Assembly: GCA_052034085.1 (NCBI GenBank)
Contig: JBPOJA010000006.1
Coordinates: forward strand, 11,533-75,532
Direction: 5' to 3'
DNA from: UBA1426 sp052034085
GTDB lineage: Bacteria > Bacillota > Clostridia > Peptostreptococcales > Anaerovoracaceae
Length of the DNA: 64,000 nt
The translations under genes were made by a program, and so were the position numbers. The first letter of the stretch is position 1. Each line of letters opens with the position of its first letter. A model generated the notes under the pieces. The model was not told the origin of the DNA and searched no databases. It worked only from the letters and a program-made list of their open reading frames with translations. Positions 25,952 to 35,318 of this stretch are shown piece by piece.

Positions 25952-26887
25952 ATGGAATTTGATCACACATCAGTTCTCCTTGGAGAGGTCATAGAATATT
26001 TACAGATTAAACCGGAAGGAACCTATGTTGACGGAACCCTGGGCGGCGGAGGCCACGGCAGGGAAATATGTTCCAGGCTCAGTCAAAGAGGGACTTTCAT
26101 AGGAATCGACAGAGACAAAGAAGCCCTGGCCGCAGCGGAAAAGAATCTGGAAAGCTGCAACTGCAGAAAAATCCTGGTTCACGAGAACTTTGAAAACATT
26201 GAAAAAATACTTGAAAGAGAGAATGTTCCCGGCATAGACGGAGCAGTCCTGGATCTGGGAGTATCATCCTATCAGCTGGATAAAGCGGAGAGAGGATTTT
26301 CTTACATGAATCCCGGAAGGCTGGACATGCGAATGAACGAGGATGATTCCCTTAAGGCGTATGAAATTGTAAACTTCTGGACCGGGAAAGAGCTGGAAGA
26401 CATAATCCGCAGATATGGGGAGGAAAGATGGGCAAGAAGGATTGCAGAATTTATCACTGAAGCCCGGAAAAAAGGCCCGGTCGAAACCACCGGGGAGCTG
26501 GTGGATATCATAAAGAAAGCCATACCGGCAGGAGCCAGAAGAGACGGGCCACACCCGGCCAAGAGAACATTCCAGGCCATAAGGATAGCCGTAAATGACG
26601 AGCTTGGCCAGCTGGAGAGGTCCATTGAAAAATTCATAGATGCTTTAAATCCGGGAGGGAGGCTTTGCGTAATAAGTTTCCATTCCCTGGAGGACAGGAT
26701 AATAAAAGAGGCATATAACAGGCGGTTAAATCCCTGTACATGCCCCAAGGAAATACCGGTATGCATCTGCGGAAAGACGGCGGATGTCAGGAAAGTCGTA
26801 GGAAAGCCGATTCTGCCCACTGCGGAAGAAATCGAAAAAAACCACAGGGCCAGAAGTGCAAAACTGAGAATTATAGAAAAGAGGTGA
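25952..26887 (+). CDS. rsmH: 16S rRNA (cytosine(1402)-N(4))-methyltransferase
   Basis: SAM-dependent enzyme that N4-methylates C1402 in the ribosomal decoding centre. The opening HTSVLLGEVIEYL, the SAM-binding DGTLGGGGHG near residue 27, and GIDRD are present. The C-terminal region has the CPKEIPVCICGK cysteine-rich stretch seen in many Gram-positive RsmH. 311 residues, complete; RBS CAAGGAG. Confidence 0.96.
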   Translation: MEFDHTSVLLGEVIEYLQIKPEGTYVDGTLGGGGHGREICSRLSQRGTFIGIDRDKEALAAAEKNLESCNCRKILVHENFENIEKILERENVPGIDGAVLDLGVSSYQLDKAERGFSYMNPGRLDMRMNEDDSLKAYEIVNFWTGKELEDIIRRYGEERWARRIAEFITEARKKGPVETTGELVDIIKKAIPAGARRDGPHPAKRTFQAIRIAVNDELGQLERSIEKFIDALNPGGRLCVISFHSLEDRIIKEAYNRRLNPCTCPKEIPVCICGKTADVRKVVGKPILPTAEEIEKNHRARSAKLRIIEKR

Positions 26888-26893
26888 GGGAAG

Positions 26894-27346
26894 ATGATGG
26901 CGGCGGAACAATGGTGCGAATATCAGAAATGCTACAATAAATATGGTCCCGGCCTGAAACCGGATCTTCCCAGGCAGGAAAGACGCAGAACGACGGCGGA
27001 AGAAGTTACCGTCAATCTGAAAGACAGGGCACGCCTCTTGCTTCTGCTTGTGATTCTCGGAGCCCTGGGTGTCGGTCTTATAATTACAGCAGCTTATTCG
27101 ACACAGGTAAAGCTGGAGACGAATTCCATCATTGCACAGACAAAGGCCATGCAGGGTGAAATAGATAACCTGAATCTGGAAATCAAGAAATCCGGAAACA
27201 TATCATATATTGAAGAGATTGCCGTCAATGAGCTGGGGATGGTATATCCTGAGTTCAGCCAGATTGCCTTCATAGATGTCAATGGAGGAGACAGTCCGGA
27301 GTTTGCGGCAGTTCTTCGCCAGATGGCATTTAAAGATGGAAAGTAG
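26894..27346 (+). CDS. ftsL: Cell division protein FtsL-like
   Basis: A 150-residue single-pass membrane protein: about 50 cytoplasmic residues, a transmembrane helix (ARLLLLLVILGALGVGLII, about 52-72), then a short periplasm-side coiled coil (LETNSIIAQTKAMQGEIDNLNLEIKK is the region). This layout and its place between rsmH and the PBP gene identify it as the FtsL/DivIC-type septal scaffold, which keeps FtsW and the PBP active. Sequence similarity in this family is low, so the call rests on topology and position. An ATG at 26897 is an alternative start. Confidence 0.8.
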   Translation: MMAAEQWCEYQKCYNKYGPGLKPDLPRQERRRTTAEEVTVNLKDRARLLLLLVILGALGVGLIITAAYSTQVKLETNSIIAQTKAMQGEIDNLNLEIKKSGNISYIEEIAVNELGMVYPEFSQIAFIDVNGGDSPEFAAVLRQMAFKDGK

Positions 27347-29330
27347 GATACTAAGAAGCAAAAAACGCGTCATAGCATTATTTTTCATTTTTTGCCTCTT
27401 TTTAGCGGCTCTTGTATTGCGGTTGGGCTGGATTCAGATAGTAATGGGTGACCATTACGGGAGACTGGCTCTGGAGCAGCAGACCACAGATATTGAAATC
27501 CCCGCAAAGCGAGGGATTATTTTTGATAGAAACGGAAAAGAAATGGCTGTCAGTGCCCTTACCCATACCATATGGGTAAGGCCGGGAGATGTAGTTGCAG
27601 GCGCCAAGGATGAAGAAGCTTCAATCAGACAGCACAAGCTGGCAGCCAAATTGGCTGAAATACTGGAAACTGACGAAGAAGAGATAATGTCCGTTCTCAG
27701 ATCGGAAAGAACCCTGGTCAAAGTTGCCAAATATGTGGAAAAAGACAAGGCAAATTTAATCAGGGAAGCAAATCTTACAGGTATATCCATTCAGGAGGAT
27801 GTGCGCAGATCCTATCCCCTGGGGGCATTTGCGGCCCATCTCATTGGAAGCACCACCGATGACAACAGGGGTTTATCGGGAATTGAACTCAAATATGAAA
27901 AATATCTTTCGGGAAAGCCCGGCAGGTGGATAAAGAATACCGACGTAGCCGGCGCAGATCTTTCCCATGGCATCAGGAAGTATTTCCCTCCGGAAGACGG
28001 TTATTCAATAATGCTGACCATAGATGAGGTCATACAGCATTTCGTAGAGAAAAATATTGAAGCTGTTATGGAGCGGACTAAAGCAAAGCGGGTTTTCTGC
28101 TTGATTATGGACCCCAAAACAGGAGATATAATAGCCATGGCTTCAACTCCCGATTTTGATCCCAATAATCCCAGGGTCCCTCTGGATGAGGATGAGGCGG
28201 CAAAACTGGAATTGCTGAGCGATGACGAAAAAATAGCCTTCTGGAATGATATGTGGCGAAATCCCATGATTAATGATACATATGAACCCGGCTCTACTTT
28301 CAAACTGATTACTACTTCCATGGTGCTTGAAGAGAGCGCTGTCAAACCAGGTGAGAAGTTCACATGTAAAGGAAGCATAAATATCGGCAACACAAAGCTT
28401 TCATGCTGGCGCACCGGCCATCCCCACGGGGCACAGACCCTTGTGGAGGCAGTACAAAATTCCTGCAATCCGGTGTTTGTTCAGTTGTCTCAAAGGCTGG
28501 GAATCAACACATATTACAACTATCTCCGGCGCTTCGGCCTTATGGAAAAAACGGGGATTGACTTCCCCGGCGAAGGTAACAATATTATACAGAAAAAAGA
28601 TTCAGCAGGGCCTGTGGGTCTGGCTACAATGGCATACGGGCAGGGTATAGCAGTTACACCCATCAGCCTTCTGACAGCAGTCTCCGCCCTGGGGAACGAG
28701 GGCATACTCATGGAACCTCGTCTGGTCAGAGGATTTGCAGACAGTGAGGGAAACCTGATTGAGGAGATTCCTCCAAAAAAAATCAGGCAGGCAGTTTCCG
28801 CCCAGACAGCTAATGAAATGTGTCTCATTATGGAATCGGTAGTATCCGAAGGCGGCGGCGGAGCGGCAGCGGTTCAGGGCTACAGGATAGGTGGCAAAAC
28901 CGGGACGGCGAATAAAGTTGTGGGCGGCGCCTACGTAAATGACACTTATTCGTCATTTATAGGGATGGTGCCCATGGACAATCCGCAGCTTGCTATACTC
29001 TTAGTGGTTGACTCACCCCAGGGTGTAAAATTCGGCAGCGTGACAGCGGCCCCCGGAGTAAAGGCTATACTTCAGGAAAGCTTAAAATATCTCAAGATGG
29101 AAACCAGTTATTCAGAAAAGGAACTGGAAGCCATGAAGAAAAAACAAGTGACTGTTCCCGATGTTACAGGTGAAAACTTCAGCGAAGGCATTGGCATACT
29201 GGCCGGGGCAGGCCTTTCATATAAAACCATGCCGGAAGGATACACCGAGGATTTCTCTATTGTTGACCAGTATCCCAAACCGGGAGAAAGGGTGGACAGA
29301 GGCAGCCAGATAATTTTATACAGCAGATAA
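27336..29330 (+). CDS. Class B penicillin-binding protein with PASTA domain (FtsI/SpoVD type)
   Basis: Transpeptidase that crosslinks septal peptidoglycan. A short cytoplasmic tail, a membrane anchor (VIALFFIFCLFLAALVL), the dimerisation domain and the transpeptidase domain are present. The active-site motifs are STFK (near 320), SCN (near 376) and KTGTA (near 520). One PASTA domain (VTVPDVTGENFSEG onward) ends the protein. I chose the ATG at 27336, which leaves 10 residues before the anchor; a start at 27276 would add 20. A single PASTA is typical of SpoVD, but position in the dcw cluster suggests the general division enzyme. Confidence 0.92.
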   Translation: MESRILRSKKRVIALFFIFCLFLAALVLRLGWIQIVMGDHYGRLALEQQTTDIEIPAKRGIIFDRNGKEMAVSALTHTIWVRPGDVVAGAKDEEASIRQHKLAAKLAEILETDEEEIMSVLRSERTLVKVAKYVEKDKANLIREANLTGISIQEDVRRSYPLGAFAAHLIGSTTDDNRGLSGIELKYEKYLSGKPGRWIKNTDVAGADLSHGIRKYFPPEDGYSIMLTIDEVIQHFVEKNIEAVMERTKAKRVFCLIMDPKTGDIIAMASTPDFDPNNPRVPLDEDEAAKLELLSDDEKIAFWNDMWRNPMINDTYEPGSTFKLITTSMVLEESAVKPGEKFTCKGSINIGNTKLSCWRTGHPHGAQTLVEAVQNSCNPVFVQLSQRLGINTYYNYLRRFGLMEKTGIDFPGEGNNIIQKKDSAGPVGLATMAYGQGIAVTPISLLTAVSALGNEGILMEPRLVRGFADSEGNLIEEIPPKKIRQAVSAQTANEMCLIMESVVSEGGGGAAAVQGYRIGGKTGTANKVVGGAYVNDTYSSFIGMVPMDNPQLAILLVVDSPQGVKFGSVTAAPGVKAILQESLKYLKMETSYSEKELEAMKKKQVTVPDVTGENFSEGIGILAGAGLSYKTMPEGYTEDFSIVDQYPKPGERVDRGSQIILYSR

Positions 29331-29351
29331 AAAATAGCAGGAGAAAATCAA

Positions 29352-30728
29352 ATGGAAACTTTGACGGTAAAAGAAATAGCAAAAGCCTGTAAAGGCCGTC
29401 TGCTTCAGGGGGATTACAAAGCAGAGGTTAAGGGTGTGTTCACAGACTCCAGACTGGTCAATGCCGGTGGGGCTTTTTTTGCATTGAAGGGAGAGAGGGC
29501 AGACGGCCACGATTTTATAAGCCAGGCTGCCGAAAAAGGATGCAGCCTGGCAGTGATAGAGGATATTCCAGACAAACTGATTGAAAATCTTGCATATCTG
29601 GAGGTCAAAAGCACTGAGGATGCCCTGGGAGACCTGGCGCTTTATTATCTGGAAAAGTTCCCGGTTAAGAAAATCGGCGTAACCGGCAGCACCGGAAAAA
29701 CCACCACCAAGGAGATGCTTTTCCTGATGCTGTCCAAAAAATATAAAACCCTGTGCAACGAAGGAAATTACAATAATCTAATCGGTCTGCCCCTGACCGT
29801 GTTCAGGCTTGACGGCTCATATGAAGCAGCAGTGTTTGAAATGGGCATGGACAGGCTGGGAGAAATACACAGGATGGCAGAAATAGTCAAACCACATCTG
29901 GCTCTCGTGACCAACGTGGGCCTTTCACATTTATCCAAACTTGAAAACCGGGACAATATTTCAAAGGCGAAAGGTGAAATACGTGACTTCCTCATAGCCG
30001 GTGATGCCCTTATCATCAACGGTGACGACCAAATGATGAGATCCTGGGCCAGGGACGTCGATTATGAAATCATAACGGTGGGTCAACAAAGTGATTCAGA
30101 CGCTGTGGTTGAAGAAGTCTACTGCAGGGGGGAAGCAGGTGTAACATTCGCCTACAGCTACAGGGGAAGCAAGAATCTCATCAGTCTTTCGGTCCCCGGC
30201 ATGCACAATGCCATGAACGCTGCCATGGCCCTTACGGCAGCCTTGAAACTGGGAGTGGATATTGAGCCTGCCCGGGAGGCCCTGGCTGAATACAAACCAA
30301 ATGATATGAGGCTCAACATTATTGACTGCGGAGATTTCAAGCTGATAGATGACACCTATAATGCCAGCCCTGATTCCATGAAGGCGGCCATAGACGTGCT
30401 CACATCCATAGAGGGGAACAGGAAAATGGCTATTCTTGGAGACATGTTTGAACTGGGCAGGGACTCAGCCGCCTACCATAGGGAAATAGGTGACTATGCT
30501 TTTCAAAAAGGTCTGGATGTGGTACTATCAGTTGGTGAAAATGCCAGAGAAATTGCCGAAGCTTTTAAGGAAAAGTCCATGATGGCTGTGCATTTTCAAA
30601 GCAAGGAAATGCTTCTGAAAGTGCTGCAACAATGGGTAAGAAAAGGCGACATCATCCTGATTAAAGGATCCAGGGGCATGGCCATGGAAGAAATCGTACA
30701 GGCCATCAAGGCAATGAAAATTGATTAG
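29352..30728 (+). CDS. murF: UDP-N-acetylmuramoyl-tripeptide--D-alanyl-D-alanine ligase
   Basis: Adds D-Ala-D-Ala to the UDP-MurNAc-tripeptide. The P-loop GVTGSTGKTTTKEML (near residue 111), the NEGNYNNLIGLPLTV substrate segment, and DDTYNASPDSM in the C-terminal ligase domain are diagnostic. 458 residues. The RBS AGCAGGAG precedes the ATG. murE is not in the cluster, so the tripeptide-forming ligase must be encoded elsewhere. Confidence 0.96.
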   Translation: METLTVKEIAKACKGRLLQGDYKAEVKGVFTDSRLVNAGGAFFALKGERADGHDFISQAAEKGCSLAVIEDIPDKLIENLAYLEVKSTEDALGDLALYYLEKFPVKKIGVTGSTGKTTTKEMLFLMLSKKYKTLCNEGNYNNLIGLPLTVFRLDGSYEAAVFEMGMDRLGEIHRMAEIVKPHLALVTNVGLSHLSKLENRDNISKAKGEIRDFLIAGDALIINGDDQMMRSWARDVDYEIITVGQQSDSDAVVEEVYCRGEAGVTFAYSYRGSKNLISLSVPGMHNAMNAAMALTAALKLGVDIEPAREALAEYKPNDMRLNIIDCGDFKLIDDTYNASPDSMKAAIDVLTSIEGNRKMAILGDMFELGRDSAAYHREIGDYAFQKGLDVVLSVGENAREIAEAFKEKSMMAVHFQSKEMLLKVLQQWVRKGDIILIKGSRGMAMEEIVQAIKAMKID

Positions 30729-30739
30729 GAAACATTGAA

Positions 30740-31708
30740 ATGATGCTCTATGTGAAATTTGCCCTTGCCGCAGTCATAGCACTGATTATTACTCTTGTGG
30801 GCACGCCATTTTTTATTGATTTCGTAAAAAAGAAAAATGGCGGTCAGTCGATAAGAGAAGAAGGGCCCAAGTCCCATTATGAAAAGTCAGGCACCCCCAC
30901 CATGGGAGGAATAGTCATGGCTTTTGCTGTTTTGACAGCCCTGATTGCCCTGGGCGGGGCGGGAAAGGATTCCGTGATTATACTCGCTTCATTTTTGGGA
31001 TTCGGTGCCCTGGGCTTTGCAGACGATTTTGTAAAAATCACAAGACAGCGCAATCTCGGGCTTACTGCCTGGCAAAAGATTTTGATTCAGCTTCTGATAT
31101 CGGCTTTGCTGGTTATCTATAGATGGAAATTTACATCTTCAGGCGCAGCTCTGATTATTCCCTTTCTGAACAGAAGCCTGGATTTAGGTATTCTTTATGT
31201 GCCCTTTGCAATATTTGTTGTGGTGGCGATGGTAAACAGCGTTAATCTCACCGATGGTCTGGACGGACTGGCTTCAGGGATTTCGGCGATTGTGGCTCTC
31301 TTTTTTGCTATTTCAGCCCTTGTATTGAAAGCATATGCCCCGGGCCTTTTTTCCGCAGCTATGGCTGGGGCATGTCTTGGGTTCTTAAAATACAACAGGT
31401 ATCCGGCAAGGATATTTATGGGAGACACCGGTTCCATGGCTTTAGGCGGCGGACTGGCTGCTTCTGCCATAATGATGAACATGGAGCTGTTTCTTCCCCT
31501 TGCAGGGGGTGTATTTGTGCTGGAGGCACTGTCCGTAATCCTTCAGGTGGCTTATTTCAAGCTTACAAAGGGAAAACGTCTGTTCAAAATGTCGCCCCTT
31601 CACCATCATTTTGAGTTGTCAGGATGGGAAGAAAAACAGGTTGTCACAGCTTTCTGGGAATTTACGCTACTTTTGAGCGCCCTGGCATTTTTAGGCTTTC
31701 CCCGCTGA
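30740..31708 (+). CDS. mraY: Phospho-N-acetylmuramoyl-pentapeptide-transferase
   Basis: Membrane enzyme that forms lipid I from UDP-MurNAc-pentapeptide and undecaprenyl phosphate. The 322 residues have about ten hydrophobic helices, the early cytoplasmic loop with SHYEKSGTPTMGG, the catalytic FADDFVKI and NLTDGLDGLASG, FMGDTGSMALGG, and the PLHHHFE motif. An adjacent ATG at 30743 is an alternative start. Confidence 0.96.
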   Translation: MMLYVKFALAAVIALIITLVGTPFFIDFVKKKNGGQSIREEGPKSHYEKSGTPTMGGIVMAFAVLTALIALGGAGKDSVIILASFLGFGALGFADDFVKITRQRNLGLTAWQKILIQLLISALLVIYRWKFTSSGAALIIPFLNRSLDLGILYVPFAIFVVVAMVNSVNLTDGLDGLASGISAIVALFFAISALVLKAYAPGLFSAAMAGACLGFLKYNRYPARIFMGDTGSMALGGGLAASAIMMNMELFLPLAGGVFVLEALSVILQVAYFKLTKGKRLFKMSPLHHHFELSGWEEKQVVTAFWEFTLLLSALAFLGFPR

Positions 31709-31733
31709 TATTCAGGCCAAAGGAGGACATAGC

Positions 31734-33098
31734 ATGCATTTAAAAGGGAAAAAAGTGCTGGTAATCGGGCTTAAAAAAACAGGACTGGCCGTTATTGATG
31801 CCTTAGAAAAATCCGGAGCCTTTATTATTGCCTATGACGCGAAAAATATTGAAGAACTGCCACGGGAAACGGTTGAAAATCTCCGGGACAGAGGGATAAC
31901 CTGCTGTTATGGAAGGGAGCCGGACAATCTGGAGTCAATTGACTTGATTGTCGTAAGTCCGGGTGTTCCCCTGAACATTCCCTTATTACAAAAAGCAGCT
32001 GTTCTGAGAAGGGAAACTATCGGAGAGGTGGAACTGGCATTCAGGCTGGGCAGGGGCAGGTATATCGGTATTACCGGGACCAACGGGAAAACCACTACCA
32101 CAGCACTGACGGGGGCCATACTTAAATCAGCCGGTTTCAAAGCTGAAACTGCAGGAAATATAGGTGAACCACTCATAGAAAAGGCGCTGGCGGCAGATGA
32201 TGAAACATGGCTGGTGACGGAGCTCAGCAGCTTCCAGCTGGAAACCATAAGGGATTTTCGCCCTGAAATAGGGGCAATTCTGAACCTGAGTCCGGATCAT
32301 CTTGACAGACACGGTACTTTCGAAAACTATGCCGAAGCGAAACAAAGAATAACACTGAATCAGGGCCCGGAAGATTATTTTATCTACAATGCAGATGACC
32401 CCAAATGCAGGGAAATCGCAGAAAAGGCCAAATCCAAACCTATTGCATTTTCCGGGACCCGTACTGTCGGGCCGGGAGCCTTCGTCTCCGACGGAGTTAT
32501 CATGTTGTCGGATGAAAACGGAAGGCTTCATCAAATTTGTCCGGTCAGCAGGCTCAAGATTAAAGGTGACCACAATGTGGAAAATGCCCTGGCTGCTGCT
32601 GCCATGAGCTACTTTGCGGGAGTTCCGGTTGAATCAATCGGCAGGGCTCTGGAAAGTTTTCCGGGTGTGGCCCACAGGCTGGAATTTATAGGAGAAGTGG
32701 ATGGAATTTCCTTCGTAAATGATTCCAAAGGCACCAATCCCGATTCCTCCGTTAAGGCAGTCAAGGCGATAGATACCCCAATTATTCTCATAGCAGGAGG
32801 TTATGATAAATCAGCATCCTTTGAAGAGTTCGTGGATGCTTTTAAAGGCAAAGTCAAGGCTCTGGTGCTGATGGGAGAAACCGCAGAAGCCATTAAAAGA
32901 GCAGCTCTTGCCACAGGCTTAAAAGAGATATATATAGAACCTGATATGGAGGCGGCGGTAAAACATGCCTTTGGATTAGGTGAAAAAGGAGACACAGTTC
33001 TGCTTTCGCCTGCCTGCGCCAGCTGGGATATGTATGAGAATTTTGAGCAAAGAGGAGATGATTTCCGATCAAAGGTGGAAGAATTAAAGAAAGAATAG
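31734..33098 (+). CDS. murD: UDP-N-acetylmuramoylalanine--D-glutamate ligase
   Basis: Adds D-glutamate to UDP-MurNAc-L-alanine. An N-terminal Rossmann-like domain (KVLVIGLKKTGLAV), the P-loop GITGTNGKTTTTALTG near residue 110, LSPDHLDRHGT, and the C-terminal NDSKGTNPDS motif are present. 454 residues. RBS AAAGGAGG. The stop falls inside a possible upstream extension of ftsW. Confidence 0.96.
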   Translation: MHLKGKKVLVIGLKKTGLAVIDALEKSGAFIIAYDAKNIEELPRETVENLRDRGITCCYGREPDNLESIDLIVVSPGVPLNIPLLQKAAVLRRETIGEVELAFRLGRGRYIGITGTNGKTTTTALTGAILKSAGFKAETAGNIGEPLIEKALAADDETWLVTELSSFQLETIRDFRPEIGAILNLSPDHLDRHGTFENYAEAKQRITLNQGPEDYFIYNADDPKCREIAEKAKSKPIAFSGTRTVGPGAFVSDGVIMLSDENGRLHQICPVSRLKIKGDHNVENALAAAAMSYFAGVPVESIGRALESFPGVAHRLEFIGEVDGISFVNDSKGTNPDSSVKAVKAIDTPIILIAGGYDKSASFEEFVDAFKGKVKALVLMGETAEAIKRAALATGLKEIYIEPDMEAAVKHAFGLGEKGDTVLLSPACASWDMYENFEQRGDDFRSKVEELKKE

Positions 33099-33130
33099 AC
33101 AGAAGCCAGGTCACCACCGGGGATTTCTTC

Positions 33131-34213
33131 ATGGTTCTGGTAATGATGGGGCTGGTTATTTTTGGCATCCTCATGGTTTTCAGTGCCAGCTATTACAGTT
33201 CCATCAGCGAAACCGGAGATGCCTATGCCTACCTGAAAGATGATATCAAGTGGGCGGTGGTGGGTATTTTCCTGTTCCTTATAACCTCCGGGATTAATTA
33301 TAAATGGTATAAAGCCCTGGCACCGGCTCTGCTGCTTGTCAGCCTGGGCCTTCTGGCACTGCTGTTCACTCCCCTGGGAATAACGAGAAATTACGCAACT
33401 CGATGGATAGGTGTGGGTCCTCTTACCCTCATGCCGGGTGAAGTGGCAAAAATCTGCGCCATCATTTTCGTTGCCTGGTTTTTGTCCAGAGACCCTAAAA
33501 GAATAAGATCGTTTACAAGAGGAGTCCTGCCCATGCTGGCTCTTTGCGGCATATATTTTGTTTTGATAATCAAGCAGCCCAATCTGTCCACCGCAATTAC
33601 CATATGCTTTATTATTATCGGAATGATGTTTGTGGCAGGACTCAATATCTTTTACCTGATTACGGTTGGTGTGCTGGGTGCCGGAGGCATCCTGGCCCTG
33701 ATTTTAACAGATAAAGATGGGTATTGGATAAAGAGGCTGACAGATTTCAGGGACCCATTTCTCGATCCTTTGGGGGCGGGCTGGCAGGTCAGGCAGTCTC
33801 TGCTTGCTCTGGGGTCCGGCGGCCTGATTGGGCAGAGCCTTGGAAACAGCATACAGAAAAGCCTTTATCTGCCCGAATCCCAGAATGACTTCATACTGGC
33901 AATTATCGGGGAGGAGCTGGGCTTTATTGGCTGCCTGCTGCTGATATTGTGCTACATTGTCCTGATATGGCGGGGTGCGATTATAGCTATCAATGCGGAG
34001 GATATGTTCGGAACCCTGATGGCATCCGGCATTACCATAATGCTGGCGGTTCAGGTAATACTGAATATTGCAGTAGTTACATCCTCCATGCCACCCACAG
34101 GAATAACCCTGCCTTTTATCAGTTACGGCGGTAATGCTCTTTTACTGTTTATGGGATCTTTTGGAATTCTGCTGAACATTTCTAAAAACTCCCGGAAAAA
34201 AGGTGGAAAATAG
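33131..34213 (+). CDS. ftsW: Lipid II polymerase FtsW (SEDS family)
   Basis: Septal peptidoglycan glycosyltransferase of the SEDS family that works with the class B PBP. There are about ten hydrophobic segments; signature parts are LVIFGILMVFSAS, RWIGVGPLTLMPGE (the family's PGE loop) and the C-terminal PPTGITLPFISYGGNALL. The ATG at 33131 is the first standard start but has no good ribosome site and cuts at the start of helix 1. The frame stays open upstream, encoding IDRSQVTTGDFF, to an ATT at 33083 that follows AAAGGTGG; translation may begin there. Confidence 0.93.
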   Translation: MVLVMMGLVIFGILMVFSASYYSSISETGDAYAYLKDDIKWAVVGIFLFLITSGINYKWYKALAPALLLVSLGLLALLFTPLGITRNYATRWIGVGPLTLMPGEVAKICAIIFVAWFLSRDPKRIRSFTRGVLPMLALCGIYFVLIIKQPNLSTAITICFIIIGMMFVAGLNIFYLITVGVLGAGGILALILTDKDGYWIKRLTDFRDPFLDPLGAGWQVRQSLLALGSGGLIGQSLGNSIQKSLYLPESQNDFILAIIGEELGFIGCLLLILCYIVLIWRGAIIAINAEDMFGTLMASGITIMLAVQVILNIAVVTSSMPPTGITLPFISYGGNALLLFMGSFGILLNISKNSRKKGGK

Positions 34214-34216
34214 ACT

Positions 34217-35317
34217 ATGAAAGTGATTATAACCGGAGGCGGCACCGGGGGCCATGTATACCCGGCCTTAGCCATAGCAGACAAGATAATGAGAAAAGAG
34301 CCTGAAAGTGCGATACTTTTCCTGGGCACAAAAAATGGCATGGAAAACAGCCTGGTTCCGGAAAGAGGATATGAAATAAAGCATATCTCTGCAAGAGGCT
34401 TCAGCAGAAAGAATCCAATGCGGCTGCTTGCAACAATTGCAGCAAATTATAAGGGTTACAGAGAGGCCGGAAAAATCCTGGATGATTTTAAGCCTGACAA
34501 AATAGTGGGTACTGGCGGATATGTGAGCCTGCCGGTATTATATGCTGCCAGAAAGAAAGGCATTCCTTTCTACATCCACGAACAGAATGCTTTCCCGGGG
34601 CTTGCAAACAAGCTGATGGCCCCTTATGCGGAGAAAGTATTTACCAGCTTTCCTCAGGCTGAAGCGCATTTTAAGCGAAGGGATAACATCGTTCTTACAG
34701 GCAATCCTCTGAGAAAGGAATTTATACTTTCCGATATATTCGATTACAGGGGAAAACTTGGCATAAGCGAGTCGGAATTCATGGTTCTCAGCTTCGGCGG
34801 CAGCCTGGGTGCGGGGAAAATCAATGAATGCATGGGGGAACTGGTTAAGTCAGTAGTCGAAACTCCCGGTATAAAACTGGTACATATTACCGGTAAACCT
34901 CACTACGACGCATTTTTGGAAAAGTATATCAAACCCCTGGGAGACAACCGCAATAAAGTAGAGATTCTGCCCTACACCAATATAATCCACGAATATATGG
35001 CAGCGGCGGATTTAATAATATCGAGGGCAGGAGCTATAACCGTTGCTGAAATTACTGCCCTGGGCAAGCCGGCAGTGTTCATTCCGTCGCCCAACGTGAC
35101 TGCCGACCATCAGAAATTCAATGCAAAAGCAGTGGCGGACCGGGGCGGTGCCGTCTTGCTTGAGGAAAAAGACCTGACAACGGATAAACTGAAGAGCATT
35201 ATAATGAGGTTGAAAAACAACAAACAGGCTCTTAATGCCATGGCAAAAGCCAGTGGTGAGATGGGCTCTTTCAGGGCCGCAGATGATATTTACAAGGGCA
35301 TAAAGGGAATCACATAG
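34217..35317 (+). CDS. murG: UDP-N-acetylglucosamine--MurNAc-pentapeptide transferase (lipid II synthase)
   Basis: Peripheral membrane glycosyltransferase (GT28) that adds GlcNAc to lipid I. The N-terminal GGGTGGHVYPALAIAD, GTGGYVS, HEQNAFPG and the C-terminal SRAGAITVAEITALGKPAVFIPSP and NVTADHQKFNA segments are typical. 366 residues; it starts 3 nt after the ftsW stop. Confidence 0.97.
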   Translation: MKVIITGGGTGGHVYPALAIADKIMRKEPESAILFLGTKNGMENSLVPERGYEIKHISARGFSRKNPMRLLATIAANYKGYREAGKILDDFKPDKIVGTGGYVSLPVLYAARKKGIPFYIHEQNAFPGLANKLMAPYAEKVFTSFPQAEAHFKRRDNIVLTGNPLRKEFILSDIFDYRGKLGISESEFMVLSFGGSLGAGKINECMGELVKSVVETPGIKLVHITGKPHYDAFLEKYIKPLGDNRNKVEILPYTNIIHEYMAAADLIISRAGAITVAEITALGKPAVFIPSPNVTADHQKFNAKAVADRGGAVLLEEKDLTTDKLKSIIMRLKNNKQALNAMAKASGEMGSFRAADDIYKGIKGIT

Positions 35318-35318
35318 C

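Noticed and set aside
27276..27335. Earlier ATG as start of the PBP gene
   Set aside because: It adds 20 residues translated from within ftsL with no family similarity; the ATG at 27336 leaves the usual short cytoplasmic tail. Kept as an alternative.
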